Shown: positions 51,755 to 60,537 of the stretch, in pieces
Layout of the letters: each line of letters opens with the position of its first letter
Numbering within the stretch: the stretch's first letter is position 1
Origin: Actinomycetaceae bacterium
GTDB lineage: Bacteria > Actinomycetota > Actinomycetes > Actinomycetales > Actinomycetaceae
Assembly (NCBI GenBank): GCA_030524055.1
Contig: JAUNHH010000005.1
Coordinates: 72,334-136,333, forward strand
Reading direction: 5' to 3'
DNA length: 64,000 bases
Notes under the pieces: generated by a model
What the model was told of the DNA's origin: nothing
Seen by the model: only the letters and a program-made list of their open reading frames with translations
Databases searched by the model: none
Translations under genes and position numbers: made by a program

Positions 51755-52735
51755 TCATGAACGCGGCGGTGGGTTCTTCCACAGTTCATCAAGGGTGATC
51801 GAACCGCCTGGCTCCTGCTTAGCAGTGTCGATATTGATGAAGTTGAAGGTACGCCATTCATTGGTGACCAGCTTGGCGCGGGACAGACCAATTCCGGGGA
51901 AGTAGCCGCCAAGGTCACCGTGACGGGTGTTGACCTCGGGGTAGTAGTCGCCACCAATCTGGACCAGGTACTGAGCCTTGTTGCGGTCGTCGGCCTTCTT
52001 CGAGTCGTCGACCACGAGGCGAGCCTTCATTGTCACGTTAATCGCTTTAATGTCAGCAGTGTCGATTTCGGTGGGGGTGCCCCAACCGTGGAAGAGCGAA
52101 GCCTTGCCTTGGTCGTCGCGATCGCGAGGAGGCAGCACTGCGGTGTTCTGACCAGTGGTGTCCTTCAGGTTGGAATCGCGCAGCCATTCAGACAGGCCCC
52201 AGTTGTAGTCTCCACCTTCAACGGGAACCGAGTCGAGGGTGACCCACTTATTGGTGGACTTGCGCAGAATGTGCACCTTGAGGGGGGTCATTTCGACGCG
52301 AGTATTGGTGGCCTGGTTCTGAGGGCCAGGGGTGATGTGCAGCCATGGCTGAACGGCGCCCCAGTATTCGCCATCGAGAACGTGCTTATTGTGTGCGGGG
52401 ACATTGTCCTTGAAGTACTGAGGAGTGTTAGCCCCGGTTGCTTTATTTCCTTGGACGACGTGGCCCGGTCCGTGCAGACGACCCCAAACCTCATCACCGA
52501 GTTTGACGTCGTTGCACCGTTCCATGTCGTCAATCATGTTCTGGATGTAGTTGGGTGCATCCTTCACAGTTGCCTTCGGGGTTGGCCACGCGCACAGCGG
52601 GTCCCGAGGTGGCACCTTGAAAGGCACTTCAGTTGACACTACCGGTGCGGCCTGCGCTTCTGGCGCGGGCGTTGCTACCGCGGCAACCGATAAGGCCAGC
52701 GTCCCCGCTGCCAGAGTTGCCAGAACTTTCTTCAT
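51755..52735 (-). CDS. Secreted protein of unknown function
   Basis: 326 aa. Clear Sec signal (MKKVLATLAAGTLALSVAAV, cleavage near AQA-AP, residue 28-30). The mature part has aromatic and Gly-rich segments (EVWGRLHGPGHVV, EYWGAVQPWLHITPG, SLFHGWGTPTEIDTAD, YLVQIGGDYYPEVN, GDLGGYFPGIGLSRAKLVTNEWRTFNF, split) that suggest a beta-sandwich. No Cys-rich, LPXTG or catalytic motif recognised. ATG 52735 follows AAAGGGAAT. Not recognised. Confidence 0.8.
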   Translation of the reverse strand: MKKVLATLAAGTLALSVAAVATPAPEAQAAPVVSTEVPFKVPPRDPLCAWPTPKATVKDAPNYIQNMIDDMERCNDVKLGDEVWGRLHGPGHVVQGNKATGANTPQYFKDNVPAHNKHVLDGEYWGAVQPWLHITPGPQNQATNTRVEMTPLKVHILRKSTNKWVTLDSVPVEGGDYNWGLSEWLRDSNLKDTTGQNTAVLPPRDRDDQGKASLFHGWGTPTEIDTADIKAINVTMKARLVVDDSKKADDRNKAQYLVQIGGDYYPEVNTRHGDLGGYFPGIGLSRAKLVTNEWRTFNFINIDTAKQEPGGSITLDELWKNPPPRS

Positions 52736-53132
52736 GGGGATTCCCTTTCTGAAGCGCACCGTCCCTGATTTGGGCGCTTCGCAATTGAGTCTAAAAGGAG
52801 ACCATGGGCTTGTGAAGGCAATTTGGAAGCGCTTTCATTTTTCTGGGCGTATCACTTTCGGAGATTTCCCGTATCTATCCCTTTCAGGGCCTATGTTTAT
52901 CGCCTGTCAGTGAGGTCCCTCACTTGAGAGAAAAATGGGATAGTCTTGACTCTCTCTTGACTGAAACCCCTTTCAAAGGGGACTGTCCCTGACTATTCCA
53001 TGGCAAGTGCTCCGAGTTGGCGGCGAATTTTCCACGCCCATACCCGACCTAAGTAAAGAATCAGTAGGTGGAAAGGTGTCGGAAAATTCCTCTGCTGATA
53101 TCCCTCATTTCTTCATCAGGTACCGTGGAGGA
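52736..53132. other. Divergent promoter region
   Basis: About 400 bases between the secreted protein and the small membrane protein. It includes a short perfect hairpin CCCCTTTCAAAGGGG (52967-52981) and nearby GGGATAGTC/GACTGTCCC inverted pair. No gene seen. Confidence 0.45.
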
Positions 53133-53333
53133 ATGGATACTCATGATGATCAGCGTTGGAGTGGTAATGGCCCGTGGGGCAATATGAATAACGGGATGAG
53201 AATCCTCATTGTTATTCTCTCCGGTTTCCTTGTGCTCCTAGCTGGATATGGTCTTATTGAGCGTGGTTTTACTTCCTTCTTTGAGGCGCCACAATCCTCT
53301 GGCCAAAGCACAGTGACGACAATGGGGATATAG
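53133..53333 (+). CDS. Small membrane protein
   Basis: 66 aa with one membrane segment (ILIVILSGFLVLLAGYGLIE) after a Gly/Asn-rich N-terminus and before a Ser/Gly tail. ATG 53133 follows GTGGAGG. Small single-span protein of unknown role; monocistronic with a terminator right behind it. Confidence 0.65.
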   Translation: MDTHDDQRWSGNGPWGNMNNGMRILIVILSGFLVLLAGYGLIERGFTSFFEAPQSSGQSTVTTMGI

Positions 53334-53362
53334 GTAGCGGCAGCGCATACCTATATCCCCAT
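53322..53362. terminator. Bidirectional terminator
   Basis: Perfect 15-bp arms ATGGGGATATAGGTA (53322-53336) and TACCTATATCCCCAT (53348-53362), 11-base loop, between the small membrane protein and deoD. The left arm includes the last coding bases. Confidence 0.8.
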
Positions 53363-53384
53363 AAAGCCCGCGAGTGGCAGTAGC

Positions 53385-54116
53385 TTATTCGCTTAAAGCG
53401 GCTGCTACAGCCAACTCCAATGATGCCTGGAACAGTGTTTCCCGCTCGGTCGCAGTCATATCTTTGGAGTGGTCGAAAAGATGATCTGAGACCGTCAAAA
53501 CAGCCAATGCTTGACGACCGTATTCAGCCGCAACTCCATATAAAGCAGCTGCTTCCATCTCCACACCGAGCACCCCATAACGTTCTAACGCTTCGGTTTG
53601 TCCTTCTGGGGTGAAATAGAAATGGTCGCGAGAAATAATTGTCCCAGCATGGACGTTGCCAGAAATGCGGCCTTCTTCCTTTGCGCGTTGGCCCGTTTCC
53701 CAAGCAATGCTCGCCAAGCGGAAATCTGCCACAGCGGAAAAATTCACGCCAGGAATCCGCAATTGATTCATGGCTGAGTCAGTATGAGCGCCAGTGGCAA
53801 TAATGACATCGCCAACCGAGACATTATGGGAAATGCCGCCAGCGGTACCTACACGAATAATCCTCTGGACGTCGTATTGGCTAAAAAGTTCAGTAGCGTA
53901 AATGGAAAATGACGGTTGGCCCATTCCTGAACCCATCACGGACAGGGGTTGTCCATTGACAGTTCCCGTAAAACCGAGCATTCCGCGGACGTCATTCACC
54001 TGGCGGATATCGCTCAGGATCAATTCAGCAATGCGTTGGGCGCGCTTGGGGTCGCCGGGCATGAGTACTGCGGGGGCAAAATCTCCAGGCTCAGCAGCAA
54101 TATGTGGGGTGGCCAT
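53385..54116 (-). CDS. deoD: Purine-nucleoside phosphorylase, DeoD type
   Basis: 243 aa hexameric purine nucleoside phosphorylase; splits (deoxy)nucleosides with phosphate for purine salvage. Motifs: MATPHIAAEPGDFAPAVLMPGDPKRA (split), MGSGMGQPSFSIYATELF, VGTAGGISHNVSVGDVIIATGA, and VEMEAAALYGVAAEYGRQALAVLTVSDHL with the catalytic Asp in SDH. ATG 54116 is set by the family N-terminus; the frame is open further upstream into a GAGGGCGGGG repeat. No other deo genes nearby. Confidence 0.95.
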   Translation of the reverse strand: MATPHIAAEPGDFAPAVLMPGDPKRAQRIAELILSDIRQVNDVRGMLGFTGTVNGQPLSVMGSGMGQPSFSIYATELFSQYDVQRIIRVGTAGGISHNVSVGDVIIATGAHTDSAMNQLRIPGVNFSAVADFRLASIAWETGQRAKEEGRISGNVHAGTIISRDHFYFTPEGQTEALERYGVLGVEMEAAALYGVAAEYGRQALAVLTVSDHLFDHSKDMTATERETLFQASLELAVAAALSE

Positions 54117-54159
54117 GAGAGTCCTTTCGTCGGCAAAATCGTCCCCAAGAAAAGAATGG

Positions 54160-54172
54160 ACGAGGGCGGGGC
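54160..54172 (+). repeat. GAGGGCGGGG repeat copy
   Basis: Exact ACGAGGGCGGGGC, 44 bases upstream of the deoD start. Confidence 0.75.
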
Positions 54173-54681
54173 GCGAATAACTGTATTTTCTCATATCCAC
54201 CCGAAAGGGAAGGTGGAAGAGGCAATGTCTGACTCACGGCAGATCTCACCTCTGCTCTTCGTCTTGAAATGCCAGTGAAAACGTGCTCTGTGAACGGTAA
54301 CGAAAGACTGTGTGATTGTGTCCGTGTAGGGCTTCGGGGGCCACTCGGATAGGAGAAAATAATGTGACTCCACTCACCTTTCCTTGCCTCGTCAATGAGA
54401 TGAGACCGGCATCTCATTTGGTCATCTTTCTGCACTGCCCCTTCCTTAGTAACCCCGAAATTTCGGGCAAAAGTCCTCTGTGTCTCATAGCGTCACTAGG
54501 TGACCCATGTAACAATCAGGTAACAAGCATTCACTTCTGGTCAGTACTACCCCCGCTAATGGTCTACGGTGGTGCTCACATCGCAATGGCGCACCCACGC
54601 TGACAGTTCCGTTAGCGTTAACGTCATTGAGAAGTCCTACAGCAGGCACAGAGCAGTACCTGACTCCACAAGGGGTGAGAA
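54173..54681. other. Divergent control region of deoD and the fucose locus
   Basis: About 510 bases without a supported gene. Contains the candidate LacI operator at 54610-54623. Short ORFs lack domains. Confidence 0.5.
54610..54623. promoter_or_regulatory. Candidate LacI-family operator of the fucose transporter operon
   Basis: CGTTAGCGTTAACG: inverted arms CGTTA and TAACG around a central GCGT, 59 bases before the transporter start. Fits LacI-type sites in size and symmetry; probable target of the regulator at 61946. Confidence 0.45.
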
Positions 54682-56199
54682 GTGACGAACTTACTTGAGC
54701 TAAAGGGGATCTCGAAGACATTCCCCGGCGTTAAAGCGTTGTCCAATGTGGACATTGATTTACGTGCTGGCGAAGTCCTCGGACTCTGTGGAGAAAATGG
54801 TGCCGGAAAATCGACCTTAATGAAGGTCCTCACCGGCATCTATAGCGCGGATCCCGGCGGAGAAATCTGGCTGCATGGCAAGCACGTCCAGGTCAATAAC
54901 CCAAACCATGCGCGCGATCTGGGACTGAGTATTATCCACCAGGAACTCAATATTATTCCTGACCTGACTGTCGCCCAGAATCTTTATATTGGTCGCCCCG
55001 GCTCCCACAAACAAGGTTTTATTAGCGACCGCGCCCTCGTGCGTGAAGCCAAAGAACTTTTCGAGCGCCTAGGGATGGATATTGATCCCACGGCCACATG
55101 CTCGGATCTTTCTGTTGCTCGCCTGCAAATGGTCGAAATCGCCCGCGCTCTGTCCTATAACGCCAATATTCTGGTGATGGATGAGCCCACCGCGGCCCTG
55201 ACAACTCAAGAAACCGATGCCCTTTTCGGTCTGATTCGCGATTTCGTTACCCCAGAAACTGGCCTGATTTACATTTCCCACCGTATGCCAGAAATCGAGG
55301 AAATCACTGACCGCGTTTCTGTTCTCCGTGATGGCCAATATGTTGGCACCGTCACCACTAAAGACGTGGAAATGCGCGAAATTATTTCCATGATGGTAGG
55401 CCGGGACGTCCCCACAGATGCCCGCCCGAAGATCAAAGCAGGAACGGGTGATGTCGCCCTTAAAGTCACCGGCCTATCCACACGCTCCCTCCTTAAAGAC
55501 GTCTCCTTTGAAATCCGCAAGGGTGAAATCCTTGGCTTTGCTGGCCTCATGGGTGCTGGCCGTACCGAAGTAGCGCGCTGCGTCTTTGGTGCTGACCCCC
55601 GCACCTCAGGCACCATTGAAGTCCATGGCAAAGCGGTCCCCATTCGTTCAGCCCGTGAGGCGGTTGCTCAGGGCATTGGATACCTGTCTGAAGACCGGAA
55701 ACGCTATGGCTGCCTTCTTGATCAGGACATTAAATTCAACTCCGTGATCTCGTCAATGGATCGTTTCACCAGTGCGGGTGTGGTGAACTCCGGCAAAATC
55801 GATAAAGAAGCACAGACCTATGTGGAACGCCTGCGTACCCGTACCCCCTCAGTTGACCAACTGATGCGGAACCTCTCGGGCGGAAATCAGCAGAAAGTCA
55901 TTATTGCGAAATGGCTGATTCGTGATAGCGACATTCTCATCTTCGATGAACCCACCCGCGGCATTGACGTTGGCGCGAAAGATGAGATTTATGAACTCCT
56001 GGAATCCCTGGCCTCTCAAGGCAAAGCAATTATGGTGATTTCTTCGGAGCTTCCTGAAGTCCTGCGTCTATCCCATCGCATTGCGGTCATGGCGCACGGC
56101 CGCATTATTGGCACCCTCAAGAATGAGGATGCCACCCAAGAGAACATTATGGAACTGGCCACCGTCGGTCAGGCCGAAGCGAATGGAGCAGTTGCGTGA
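54682..56199 (+). CDS. Sugar ABC transporter ATPase, RbsA/MglA type
   Basis: 505 aa with two ABC domains. First: GENGAGKS, signature LSVARLQMVEIARAL, Walker B ILVMDEPTAAL. Second: GLMGAGRTEV, signature NLSGGNQQKVIIAKWL, Walker B ILIFDEPTRGIDVGA. Typical of carbohydrate uptake CUT2 systems. GTG 54682 follows GGGGTGAG. Overlaps the permease gene by ATGA-type GTGA at 56196. Substrate inferred as L-fucose or a related 6-deoxyhexose from the operon. Confidence 0.95.
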   Translation: MTNLLELKGISKTFPGVKALSNVDIDLRAGEVLGLCGENGAGKSTLMKVLTGIYSADPGGEIWLHGKHVQVNNPNHARDLGLSIIHQELNIIPDLTVAQNLYIGRPGSHKQGFISDRALVREAKELFERLGMDIDPTATCSDLSVARLQMVEIARALSYNANILVMDEPTAALTTQETDALFGLIRDFVTPETGLIYISHRMPEIEEITDRVSVLRDGQYVGTVTTKDVEMREIISMMVGRDVPTDARPKIKAGTGDVALKVTGLSTRSLLKDVSFEIRKGEILGFAGLMGAGRTEVARCVFGADPRTSGTIEVHGKAVPIRSAREAVAQGIGYLSEDRKRYGCLLDQDIKFNSVISSMDRFTSAGVVNSGKIDKEAQTYVERLRTRTPSVDQLMRNLSGGNQQKVIIAKWLIRDSDILIFDEPTRGIDVGAKDEIYELLESLASQGKAIMVISSELPEVLRLSHRIAVMAHGRIIGTLKNEDATQENIMELATVGQAEANGAVA

Positions 56200-57155
56200 T
56201 TGCCTTCCTGAAATCCCAGATGCAGCTGATTGTTGTCACGCTGGCACTGGTTGTCGTGTACGTCTACTTTATGTTTGCCGCCAGTGGCTTTGCGAACTTT
56301 GGTGTGTTCACGGATATTCTCCAGCAGGCTGCCTACCTCGGCGTGATGGCCTTTGGCGCAACATTCGTGATTGCTACCTCTGGCATTGACCTGTCAGTTG
56401 GCACCGGCTTGTCACTGGTCGCAGTAATGTCAGGTGTTTTCCTTGCAGGTGACTGGTTGAATCTGCCTCTGGGCCTCGGCCTTGCTTTGACCATTGGCGT
56501 CGGTGCTTTAGTAGGTGCCATTAACGGTCTGAATGTATCGGTGCTGGGGCTACCTCCCTTTATTGCCACGCTCGCCATGATGATGGTGGCACGAGGCCTC
56601 GCTCTCATTATTTCCAAGGCGTCTTCCATTAACGTTCGCAACCCAGATTTCATTGCATTATCTGGTGGCCAACTCATTCCTGGAATCCCTAATGCGGCTC
56701 TCATATTCCTTGTTTTTGCTGCTGTTGCTGCATTTCTCATGAATAAGACCCTTCTTGGTCGTTATTCCCTTGCTATTGGCTCTAATGAAGAAGCCACCCG
56801 CCTGTCTGGCGTTAATGTACGGCTGTGGAAAACCATTATTTACACCGTTGCCGGTATTTTTATGGCCATGGGCGCTATCCTTTATGCCGCACGTTTTGGT
56901 CTCATCCAGCCCGCTGAAGGCCTTGGTAAAGAACTCAATGTCATTGCCGCAGTCGTGATTGGTGGAACCTCCCTCTCTGGTGGGCGTGCCTCCATTTTCG
57001 GAACCCTCATCGGCGCACTCCTCATGGAAACTCTTTCTAAAGGCCTGACCATGATGGGCGTGGCAAATGAATGGCAATTCGTTGTCATCGGCATTGTCCT
57101 TTTGCTGGCAGTGTTCGCTGACAATATCCGCCGGGCCCGCGCTAAAGCGGTCTAA
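56196..57155 (+). CDS. Sugar ABC transporter permease, RbsC type
   Basis: 319 aa, eight to ten membrane segments. Hallmarks: FVIATSGIDLSVGTGLSLVAVMSG (split), PPFIATLAMMMVARG, AIGSNEEATRLSGVNV and VIAAVVIGGTSLSGGRASIFGTLIGALLM (split). Only one permease, forming a homodimer in CUT2 systems. Overlaps the ATPase stop. Confidence 0.95.
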   Translation: MIAFLKSQMQLIVVTLALVVVYVYFMFAASGFANFGVFTDILQQAAYLGVMAFGATFVIATSGIDLSVGTGLSLVAVMSGVFLAGDWLNLPLGLGLALTIGVGALVGAINGLNVSVLGLPPFIATLAMMMVARGLALIISKASSINVRNPDFIALSGGQLIPGIPNAALIFLVFAAVAAFLMNKTLLGRYSLAIGSNEEATRLSGVNVRLWKTIIYTVAGIFMAMGAILYAARFGLIQPAEGLGKELNVIAAVVIGGTSLSGGRASIFGTLIGALLMETLSKGLTMMGVANEWQFVVIGIVLLLAVFADNIRRARAKAV

Positions 57156-57268
57156 GCGGATCTGATCAACGCCCTCACAACTCCATCATCTTCCCAAACA
57201 CAATCGGACCTCCCGGTCCACACTCAGTGGCGAAGCACCCGTTTCGTCACCCCACGAAAGGAACACTA

Positions 57269-58324
57269 ATGCGCTCCATTGGACGTGTCGCTGCCGTTGT
57301 TGGCGCGATGGCCCTCGCATTAACTGCATGCTCCACCAGCTCCGGTGGCACTGCCGCCTCCGGTGGTTCGGCTCCTGCCTCAGGTGACGCAGCTGCTTCA
57401 GGCGAGGCTCCCCAGTCCGCCGTCACCGACCTGTCCGGCGATGTGCCCAAGGGTGACGGAAGCAAAACCATCTACCTGGTTTCCAAGGGCTTCCAGCACC
57501 GTTTCTGGCAGGCCGTGAAGGAAGGCGCCGAACAGGCTGGCGCCGAATACGGTTACAAGATCCAATTCGTTGGCCCTGCCGACGAACAGCAGGTCACCGA
57601 GCAGATGAACCAGCTGACCACCGCTCTGGGCACTAACCCAGCCGCCATTGGTTTTGCCGCTCTCGATTCCGGCGCAGCTGAGTCCATCCTCAAGCAGGTT
57701 GACGCTAAGGGCATCCCGGTGATCGCCTTCGACTCTGGCGTTGACTCTGATATTCCTGTGACCACCGTGTCCACCGACAACTACGCTGCCGCGCAGGAAG
57801 CTGCCAAGCACATGGTGGAACTGACTGGCGGTAAGGGCACTATCGCCCTGGTCTGCCACGACCAGACCTCTGCAACAGGTAAGGACCGCTGCAAGGGCTT
57901 CCAGGACTACATGAAGGAAAACGCTCCTGATATGAAGGTCCTCGACCCACAATACGCTGGTGAAGTGGGCAAGGCTGCGGACACCACCAAGTCCATTCTT
58001 CAGGCCAACTCCGATGTTGTTGGCGTCTACGGCTCCAACGAAGCATCCGCCACCGGCGCTATCCAGGGCGCTAACGAACTTGGCAAGTCCGAAGTGAAGG
58101 TTGTTGGCTTCGACTCTGGCAAGACCCAGATTGCCGCTATTAAGGATGGCTCCCAAGCTGGCGCTATCACCCAGTCACCCGTGAAGATGGGCTACCTCAC
58201 CGTCAAGGCCGCCATTATGGCCATTAATGGTCAGGAACTGCCTGATCGCGTTGACTCCGGTTTCGCGTGGTACGACAAGACCAATATTGACAGCGAAGAC
58301 ATCAAGGCCAACCTCTACGAGTGA
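57269..58324 (+). CDS. Sugar ABC transporter substrate-binding lipoprotein
   Basis: 351 aa. Lipobox ALALTACS (Cys about residue 21), Gly/Ser/Ala-rich linker, then a periplasmic-binding-protein-like domain of the RbsB type: IYLVSKGFQHRFWQAVKEGAEQA, GFAALDSGAAESILKQ, IPVIAFDSGVDSDIPVTTVSTDNYAAA (split) and VVGFDSGKTQIAAIKDG. ATG 57269 follows GAAAGGAA. Probable L-fucose binder. Confidence 0.94.
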   Translation: MRSIGRVAAVVGAMALALTACSTSSGGTAASGGSAPASGDAAASGEAPQSAVTDLSGDVPKGDGSKTIYLVSKGFQHRFWQAVKEGAEQAGAEYGYKIQFVGPADEQQVTEQMNQLTTALGTNPAAIGFAALDSGAAESILKQVDAKGIPVIAFDSGVDSDIPVTTVSTDNYAAAQEAAKHMVELTGGKGTIALVCHDQTSATGKDRCKGFQDYMKENAPDMKVLDPQYAGEVGKAADTTKSILQANSDVVGVYGSNEASATGAIQGANELGKSEVKVVGFDSGKTQIAAIKDGSQAGAITQSPVKMGYLTVKAAIMAINGQELPDRVDSGFAWYDKTNIDSEDIKANLYE

Positions 58325-58339
58325 GGCCACTAGGGGAGT

Positions 58340-58364
58340 GGGGCGGGACACTATATCCCGCCCC
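58340..58364 (+). terminator. Hairpin after the substrate-binding gene, fused to a repeat
   Basis: Arms GGGGCGGGA (58340-58348) and TCCCGCCCC (58356-58364), 7-base loop; the right arm runs into a repeat copy GCCCCGCCCTCGT (58360-58372). Likely lowers transcription from transporter to catabolic genes. Confidence 0.6.
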
Positions 58365-58372
58365 GCCCTCGT
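58360..58372 (-). repeat. GAGGGCGGGG repeat copy
   Basis: Exact inverted copy overlapping the hairpin after the substrate-binding gene. Confidence 0.75.
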
Positions 58373-58492
58373 TCCCTGAAAAACCACTGACCTTCCCGCG
58401 CATCACGGGCAGGCCACCCGCACCATAGGATCCGAAGGGCCGCGCAATCAGCACCCCCATCGAGACCCATACCTAAGGAATTGAGAAGGGAT

Positions 58493-60253
58493 ATGACCAC
58501 CCACCCCCGTATCGGTATCCGCCCCACTATTGATGGGCGCCGCAATGGCGTTCGCGAAAGTCTGGAAGACCAGACCATGGGTATGGCCCAGCGCGTCGCC
58601 ACCCTTTTTACTGAGAACCTCAAATACCCCGACGGCACCCCAGTGGAATGCGTCATCGCTGACACCACCATTGGCCGTGTCCACGAAGCCCAAGCCTGCG
58701 CCGAAAAATTCCGCGCAAATAATGTGGGCCTGACTCTGACGGTGACTCCCTGCTGGTGCTACGGCACGGAAACCACCGATATGGACCCCACAATGCCACA
58801 CGCTATTTGGGGCTTTAACGGTACCGAACGTCCGGGTGCTGTCTATCTTGCTGCCGCCCTGGCAGGTCACGCACAAATCGGTATTCCCGCATTTGGCATT
58901 TACGGCAAAGACGTCCAAGACGGCGATGACGAAACTATTCCCGATGACGTTCGCACTCGACTTCTCGATTACGCACGCGCAGGCCTTGCTGTGGCACAAA
59001 TGCGCGGCGAAGCCTACCTCTCCATGGGCTCCGTTTCCATGGGTATTGCAGGCTCCGTTGTTGACCCGAATTTCTTTGGCGCCTACCTCGGCATGCGCAA
59101 TGAATATATCGACATGTCGGAATTCACCCGCCGTATTGAAGAGGGCATTTACGACCCCGAAGAATACGAAAAAGCCCATGCGTGGATCCGCGAAAATCTG
59201 ACCCAGGGTAAAGACTGGAATCCTGAGGAATGGCAATTCCCCGAGAAATACGATGACTGGTGGTCTTTTGTCACAAAGATGACCCTGATCGGTCGGGACC
59301 TCATGCACGGCAATCCTCGTCTGGCTGAACTTGGCTTTGTTGAAGAAGCCGGCGGTCATGGCGCCATTGCTGCAGGCTTCCAAGGCCAGCGCCAGTGGAC
59401 TGACCATTTCCCCAATGGTGACGTCCTCGAAACCCTACTCAACACCAACTTCGACTGGACTGGTCCGCGTCAACCCAGCGTTTTGGCCACAGAGAATGAC
59501 TCCCTCAACGGAGCCTCCATGCTTTTTGGCTACCTGCTGACCAACACCCCGCAGATCTTCTCTGATGTGCGCACCTACTGGAGCCCAGAATCCATCGAGC
59601 GCGTCACCGGATGGAAGCCGGAAGGCCGCGCCGCTGCTGGTCTGTTGGACCTGCGTAACTCCGGTTCCACCACTCTTGATGGCGCTGGCAAAGCCACCCG
59701 CGATGGCGAGCCCGTCATTAAGCCCTGGTGGGAAATCACCGAAGAGGACCAAAAGGCCACCTTGGAGGCCACCACCTTCCACCCAGCCTCCACCGGCTAT
59801 TTCCGTGGCGGCGGTTTCTCCACCCACTTCCGCACCTCCGGCGAAATGCCAGTGACCATGTGCCGCATCAACTTGGTGGCGGGCCAGCCGGTTCTGCAGA
59901 TCGCTGAAGGCTGGACTGTGGAGCTGCCCGACGAAGTCGCCTCAACCATTGAAGAGCGCACAAACCCCGAATGGCCAACCACCTGGTTTGTCCCGAATCT
60001 GACAGGCGAAGGTGCCTTCACCTCCGTCTACGAGGTCATGAATGCCTGGGGCGCTAACCATGGAGCCATTTCCTATGGTCACATTGGCGGTCAGCTCATT
60101 ACGCTGGCGTCAATGCTGCGTATTCCCGTGAATATGCACAATGTCCCCGCCGAACGGGTGTTCCGCCCGAAGGCGTGGAGCCTGTATGGCACGGCCGATC
60201 CTGAAGGCGCTGACTACCGCGCCTGTGAGGCTTTTGGTCCGCTGTACCGTTAA
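58493..60253 (+). CDS. fucI: L-fucose isomerase
   Basis: 586 aa Mn-dependent ketol isomerase, L-fucose to L-fuculose. Motifs: [59 protein letters not shown] (split), [44 protein letters not shown] (split) and [11 protein letters not shown], which hold the Glu, Asp and His metal ligands. Full family length. ATG 58493 follows GAAGGGAT. D-arabinose may also be used, as in other FucI enzymes. Confidence 0.96.
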   Translation: MTTHPRIGIRPTIDGRRNGVRESLEDQTMGMAQRVATLFTENLKYPDGTPVECVIADTTIGRVHEAQACAEKFRANNVGLTLTVTPCWCYGTETTDMDPTMPHAIWGFNGTERPGAVYLAAALAGHAQIGIPAFGIYGKDVQDGDDETIPDDVRTRLLDYARAGLAVAQMRGEAYLSMGSVSMGIAGSVVDPNFFGAYLGMRNEYIDMSEFTRRIEEGIYDPEEYEKAHAWIRENLTQGKDWNPEEWQFPEKYDDWWSFVTKMTLIGRDLMHGNPRLAELGFVEEAGGHGAIAAGFQGQRQWTDHFPNGDVLETLLNTNFDWTGPRQPSVLATENDSLNGASMLFGYLLTNTPQIFSDVRTYWSPESIERVTGWKPEGRAAAGLLDLRNSGSTTLDGAGKATRDGEPVIKPWWEITEEDQKATLEATTFHPASTGYFRGGGFSTHFRTSGEMPVTMCRINLVAGQPVLQIAEGWTVELPDEVASTIEERTNPEWPTTWFVPNLTGEGAFTSVYEVMNAWGANHGAISYGHIGGQLITLASMLRIPVNMHNVPAERVFRPKAWSLYGTADPEGADYRACEAFGPLYR

Positions 60254-60298
60254 GGCACAGCCCACTCCGGGTGGTTTTCTCCCTCCCCTCCACCCGGC

Positions 60299-60332
60299 CC
60301 CCGCCCTCGTCGAATTTTTTCCGAGGGCGGGG
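60299..60332. terminator. Paired GAGGGCGGGG repeats with T-rich loop
   Basis: CCCCGCCCTCG (60299-60309) and CGAGGGCGGGG (60322-60332), perfect 11-bp stem, loop TCGAATTTTTTC. Directly after fucI. Clearest case of repeats used as a hairpin. Confidence 0.65.
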
Positions 60333-60537
60333 TGTGGGGCTGCCTCACCCCCCTCTGACTTTTAACTCCTGCATAATGCGACCTTTTGGCCCATAATCGA
60401 CGAAGATGCGGGCCACGGGCAACGAGCCGTGGGAAATGGACCATGGACCACAATCCCTGGGCCTACCTTCCATACAAGGCCGCCCACCCTCAGCACTCCC
60501 TTGCCCCATATCAGCCCTTAGACGGAAAGGCATTCTC

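Noticed and set aside
51920-52636. 238-codon plus-strand frame opposite the secreted protein
   Set aside because: Antisense shadow; the minus-strand frame has a clear signal peptide and start.
57398-58156. 252-codon minus-strand frame opposite the substrate-binding gene
   Set aside because: Shadow of a highly expressed, codon-biased gene; no domain and no ribosome site.
58448-59407. 319-codon minus-strand frame opposite fucI
   Set aside because: Antisense shadow of fucI; composition follows the codon bias of the true gene.
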